From positions 1 to 9,866 of the forward strand of contig JAOOKL010000022.1 in NCBI GenBank assembly GCA_028408025.1: DNA of 9,866 nucleotides. The letters run 5' to 3'. Shown here one piece after another: positions 7,066-9,866 of the stretch; the stretch's first letter is position 1, and each line of letters opens with the position of its first letter. Source of the stretch: Candidatus Pelagibacter sp. (GTDB taxonomy: Bacteria > Pseudomonadota > Alphaproteobacteria > Pelagibacterales > Pelagibacteraceae). A program made the position numbers and the translations under genes. The notes below the pieces were generated by a model that saw only the letters and a program-made list of their open reading frames with translations, was not told where the DNA came from and did not search any database.

Positions 7066-7338
7066 ATGTTTGAAAACTTAGAACAATTAATAAAAACAAT
7101 CAGAGAGAGAAAAAATTCCTCTTCTGATAAATCTTATACTAATAAACTTCTTAATGATAAAAATTTAAGTGTTTCAAAAGTAAAAGAAGAAATAAGCGAA
7201 TTAATAGAGTCTGTGGAAAAAAATTCAAATAAGATACATGAAGCAGCTGATGTGATGTATCATTTAATGGTTTATTTGGAGGCTAATAATATAAAAATTG
7301 AAGACGTGATGAATGAGCTAAAAAAAAGACAGAAATGA
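7066..7338 (+). CDS. hisE: Phosphoribosyl-ATP pyrophosphatase
   Basis: This 90-residue all-alpha MazG-like enzyme removes pyrophosphate from phosphoribosyl-ATP, step two of histidine synthesis. Family features are SYTNKLL (23-29), the metal-binding EExxE in KVKEEISELIE (Glu41, Glu42, Glu45) and HEAADVMYHLMVYL (58-71) with Glu59 and Asp62. The C-terminal helix has the usual 'Lxx(R)' end, NELKKRQK. It is a stand-alone HisE, not fused to HisI; no cyclohydrolase gene lies in the window. It starts one base after hisF and overlaps the HIT gene by four bases (ATGA). Confidence 0.94.
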   Translation: MFENLEQLIKTIRERKNSSSDKSYTNKLLNDKNLSVSKVKEEISELIESVEKNSNKIHEAADVMYHLMVYLEANNIKIEDVMNELKKRQK

Positions 7339-7691
7339 AATATGATAAGAATAATATATTTGCCAAAATACTAAGAGGAGAAATTCCTTGTAAGAAAGTC
7401 TTTGAAAATGATCATGTGTTAGCTTTCCATGATATAAATCCTCAGAAGAAAGTGCATGTTTTAGTGATACCCAAAGGAGAGTATATAGATCTTGATGACT
7501 TTAATAATAAAGCTTCAGAAAAAGAAATTTTAGAACTTAATAAAGCCGTTACACATGTTGCTGATTTAATTGGTGCAAAAAATAAAGGTTATCGTGCTTT
7601 AACAAATATCGGTAGTGACGGAGGTCAAGAAGTTCCTCATTTACATTTTCACGTTTTTGCAGGAGAAAAAATTGGAAAGATGGTTAACTAA
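7335..7691 (+). CDS. HIT family protein (HINT-like nucleotide phosphoramidase/hydrolase)
   Basis: This 118-residue protein has the histidine triad HLHFH (His102, His104, His106 within PHLHFHVFAG), with His104 the expected nucleophile. The HINT-type beginning IFAKILRGEIPCKKVFENDHVLAFHDINPQ and the strand VHVLVIPKGEY are present, as is NIGSDGGQEVPHLHFH. Relatives hydrolyse AMP or GMP linked to amines, such as aminoacyl adenylates and AMP-lysine. HIT genes commonly sit beside hisE in alphaproteobacteria, but no histidine-pathway step is known for them. It overlaps hisE by four bases and the next gene by one, so it is surely in the same transcript. The true substrate cannot be read from sequence. 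Confidence 0.93.
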   Translation: MKYDKNNIFAKILRGEIPCKKVFENDHVLAFHDINPQKKVHVLVIPKGEYIDLDDFNNKASEKEILELNKAVTHVADLIGAKNKGYRALTNIGSDGGQEVPHLHFHVFAGEKIGKMVN

Positions 7692-8197
7692 TGGTTTCTA
7701 GAGTTAAAAGGTATTTTTTAGAAATTAAAGATTTTTCAAAAACTGTTGATTTAAATCTTCCAGAAAATTTTCAAATTATTTTAGATGATAAAGATAATTT
7801 TCATTTAAATAAATTTTTTTACAAACAAATAGGAATAGATCACTATTGGAGAGATAGATTGCTATGGTCTGATAGTGAGTGGGTAAAGTATGTTAAGAAT
7901 AAAAATTTAGAGACACATATCCTAAAAAAAGGGGAAGAACTTGTTGGATATTACGAGCAAGAATATCATCCTGCTTTAAATGAGGTAGAGCTCATAAACC
8001 TGGGAGTATTAAAAGAATTTAGAGGCTTAAAACTTGGCTCTACAATCGTAAACCACGCTATTGCTAGCGCGTCTAGAAAAAATCCAGATAGGATGTGGGT
8101 TCATACCTGCAGTCTAGACCATAAGCACGCTCTGCAAAATTACAAATCAAAAGGTTTTGAAATATTTAAAGAAGAAGAAATTGACTTCGTAGCTTAA
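7691..8197 (+). CDS. GNAT family N-acetyltransferase of unknown substrate
   Basis: This 168-residue protein carries the GNAT core in its second half. Strand beta4 and motif A read VELINLGVLKEFRGLKLGSTIVNHAI (99-124), with RGLKLG (111-116) in the pyrophosphate-binding 'R/Q-x-x-G-x-G/A' position for acetyl-CoA. Motif B reads HKHALQNYKSKGFEIFKEE (144-162), with the usual Asn-Tyr-x-x-x-Gly-Phe. The N-terminal half (1-80) includes an aromatic-rich segment HYWRDRLLWSDSEWVKY, likely acceptor-side, which I do not recognise. It starts at an ATG overlapping the HIT stop by one base and ends in a TAA that overlaps the stop of lolA. It could acetylate a small amine, a peptide N-terminus or an antibiotic-like molecule; the sequence does not decide. 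Confidence 0.88.
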   Translation: MVSRVKRYFLEIKDFSKTVDLNLPENFQIILDDKDNFHLNKFFYKQIGIDHYWRDRLLWSDSEWVKYVKNKNLETHILKKGEELVGYYEQEYHPALNEVELINLGVLKEFRGLKLGSTIVNHAIASASRKNPDRMWVHTCSLDHKHALQNYKSKGFEIFKEEEIDFVA

Positions 8198-8763
8198 TTT
8201 ATTTCAGGTAATTTAAAAGTACTCTTTTCAAAAATATCATTTTTTGCAACAATATTTAGAGTGAAATTAATATTATTATTATATTGATCAATAATTTTCC
8301 AACCTTTTAAATCTAAAGAATTTCTATCGAAAAAAACTGTTATCTCATTATCACTCAGATAAACAAGTTTAATAAGCTGATCTGTTAGCTCTAATTTACC
8401 TGATTGAACAATTTCCAAAAGTTTATCTTTATATAAAATATTTATGAAAGGAGATTTTGCAATTGGATAATGGTAAGTTTTATTATATCTTTTTTGTGTT
8501 ATCGCTAGCCTTTTATTGTTTATAACTAATTCCTTTCTCTTATCATCGAAATAATTACATTTTAATTTTCCAGGAAATTTTAAAAGACAACTGCCTTTCT
8601 CAGTTTTTTCATTAATTAATTGATCAAATGTAAATTCTAATGAATTTAAATTGTTTAGTTGAGAAATTATTTGTTCTTTTTCATCAGTATACAGATTTGT
8701 TGACATTGAAAGAAATACTGAGGCTAAGAATATTTTTTTAAAGAACTTCACGTTTACCAACAT
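8194..8763 (-). CDS. lolA: Outer-membrane lipoprotein carrier protein LolA (divergent)
   Basis: This is a periplasmic protein of about 189 residues. An N-terminal signal peptide is clear: basic [10 protein letters not shown], hydrophobic [15 protein letters not shown], then the mature chain from about residue 26. LolA-type features are [12 protein letters not shown], the strand pattern [32 protein letters not shown], and a middle [14 protein letters not shown]. The family shuttles lipoproteins from the inner to the outer membrane. Position directly after ftsK is the classic proteobacterial order. The start is uncertain: ATG 8763 is used here; GTG 8751 would give the tidy [14 protein letters not shown], and TTG 8781 is less likely. 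All three overlap the ftsK end. Cys59 and Cys69, ten residues apart on neighbouring strands, could form a disulfide. Overall similarity to LolA is modest, so lipoprotein transfer is inferred from fold pattern and neighbours. Confidence 0.82.
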   Translation of the reverse strand: MLVNVKFFKKIFLASVFLSMSTNLYTDEKEQIISQLNNLNSLEFTFDQLINEKTEKGSCLLKFPGKLKCNYFDDKRKELVINNKRLAITQKRYNKTYHYPIAKSPFINILYKDKLLEIVQSGKLELTDQLIKLVYLSDNEITVFFDRNSLDLKGWKIIDQYNNNINFTLNIVAKNDIFEKSTFKLPEIN

Positions 8764-9866
8764 GATTTGCTTTACTGACAATACCTTTCTCTTCCATCAT
8801 ATCAATAATTCTCGCAGCTCTATTGTATCCTATCTGTAATTTTCTTTGCAAAAAGCTTGTAGAAGCTTTTCCTTCCGTCTTAATAATCTCTACAGCCTGA
8901 TTGAATAATTCGTCTCCATCACCTTCATTTCCAGAAGTTAATGAACTTTCTGTGGTTTCTTGGGAAGTAATTTCTTCCATGTAATCTGGTTTTCCTTGTG
9001 CTCTCAATGAATTTGTAATCTTCTCAATTTCCTGCTCAGCAACATAAGGACCATGAATCCTTACAATTCTATTTGCTGACGACATAAATAACATATCTCC
9101 TTTACCTAACAATTGTTCGGCACCCTGCTCTCCTAAAATAGTTCTACTATCTATTTTAGAACTTACTTGAAATGATATTCTTGTAGGAAAGTTTGCTTTG
9201 ATTGTACCTGTTATTACATCAACACTGGGTCTTTGTGTTGCCATAATGATATGAATTCCTGCAGCTCTAGCCATTTGTGATAATTTTTGAATATAATTTT
9301 CGATTTCTTTTCCAGCTACAAGCATCAGATCTGACATTTCGTCGACAACTACAACAATGTACGGCATTTTAAGTTTATGTTTAGCATTGTAGCCATCGAT
9401 GTTTCTAACACCCACTTTACTCATTAATTTATATCTACTGTTCATTTCTTTGACAGTCCAAGATAGTGCTGAGGTTGCTTTTTTAGCGTCAGTTATAACT
9501 GGAGTAAGCAAATGTGGAATTCCTTCATAAGTAGATAGCTCTAACATTTTAGGATCTATCAAGATAAATTTACAAAGATCAGGATTCAATTTGTAAAGTA
9601 GGGAAGCAATAATAGTATTTATACATACAGATTTTCCTGAACCAGTAGTACCCGCAATTAATAAGTGAGGCATAGCTGTTAAATCCCCAACAATTGGCAT
9701 TCCTGAAATACTTTTTCCTAAAGCGATTGGAAGTTTTATGTCTTTTTTTTGAAATTTCTCGTTAGAAATTATCTCTCTTAAATTTACTCCCTCTCTTTCT
9801 TCGTTAGGGATTTCAATTCCAACTGTATTCTTTCCAGAAATTACAGAAACTCTGGCAGATGTTGAG
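8738..9866 (-). CDS. ftsK: DNA translocase FtsK, C-terminal motor and gamma domain (5' end outside window)
   Basis: The 375 visible residues continue to the window edge without a start, so the N-terminal membrane part and linker lie beyond. Visible in order: the end of the alpha domain ([20 protein letters not shown], then [18 protein letters not shown]), Walker A GTTGSGKS (9629-9652), [19 protein letters not shown], Walker [49 protein letters not shown], an acidic Ser/Thr/Glu linker, and the gamma winged helix (about the last 58 residues, [12 protein letters not shown] through [18 protein letters not shown]). The gamma domain reads the polar KOPS sequences that steer FtsK toward dif, where it activates XerCD. 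Met at 9700 is internal, not the start. The stop is TAA-free of any terminator and overlaps the lolA start. Confidence 0.96.
   Translation of the reverse strand, partial: STSARVSVISGKNTVGIEIPNEEREGVNLREIISNEKFQKKDIKLPIALGKSISGMPIVGDLTAMPHLLIAGTTGSGKSVCINTIIASLLYKLNPDLCKFILIDPKMLELSTYEGIPHLLTPVITDAKKATSALSWTVKEMNSRYKLMSKVGVRNIDGYNAKHKLKMPYIVVVVDEMSDLMLVAGKEIENYIQKLSQMARAAGIHIIMATQRPSVDVITGTIKANFPTRISFQVSSKIDSRTILGEQGAEQLLGKGDMLFMSSANRIVRIHGPYVAEQEIEKITNSLRAQGKPDYMEEITSQETTESSLTSGNEGDGDELFNQAVEIIKTEGKASTSFLQRKLQIGYNRAARIIDMMEEKGIVSKANHVGKREVL

Noticed and set aside
9245..9700. ftsK taken to start at Met 9700
   Set aside because: The frame continues upstream to the window edge with conserved FtsK alpha-domain sequence ([17 protein letters not shown]), so this Met is internal.

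Overview
This is an AT-rich (roughly 30% G+C by eye), extremely gene-dense chromosomal segment that looks like SAR11 (Pelagibacterales, 'Candidatus Pelagibacter'-type Alphaproteobacteria). The assignment is inferred from base composition, small proteins, almost no intergenic DNA, and alphaproteobacterial gene order: dnaQ next to secB-fxsA-Tim44-like-smr, hslVU divergent from hisBHAFE, and ftsK-lolA. I saw no mobile elements, CRISPR arrays, tRNA/rRNA genes or intrinsic terminators. The longest non-coding gap is about 95 bp, between hslV and hisB.

Layout. At 1-349 lies the 3' end of dnaQ (+). secB and fxsA (-, 343-1168) overlap each other and run toward dnaQ. A 44-bp spacer separates fxsA from a divergent pair (+): a Tim44-like membrane protein (1213-1815) and a small Smr-domain protein (1812-2231). 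hslU and hslV (-, 2226-4143) converge on smr. A 95-bp spacer then leads into a long + strand operon at 4239-8197: hisB, hisH, hisA, a previously unlabelled 44-codon basic small ORF (6185-6319), hisF, hisE, a HIT-family protein and a GNAT acetyltransferase. lolA and the 3' end of ftsK (-, 8194-9866) converge on that operon and close the window.

How the genes work together. HisE, HisA, HisH/HisF and HisB carry out the second, fourth, fifth and sixth steps of histidine synthesis; hisG, hisI, hisC, hisN and hisD are not here. HslV and HslU form an ATP-dependent protease. SecB, LolA and the Tim44-like protein deal with the envelope and protein export. DnaQ proofreads replication and FtsK segregates chromosome ends at the septum.

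The least explained item is the short, strongly basic ORF between hisA and hisF. It has a clear Shine-Dalgarno sequence, overlaps the start of hisF, and is richer in G+C than its flanks. Other points worth a look are a very divergent, tail-less SecB, no mltA between the Tim44-like gene and smr, and three convergent gene pairs whose stop codons overlap.
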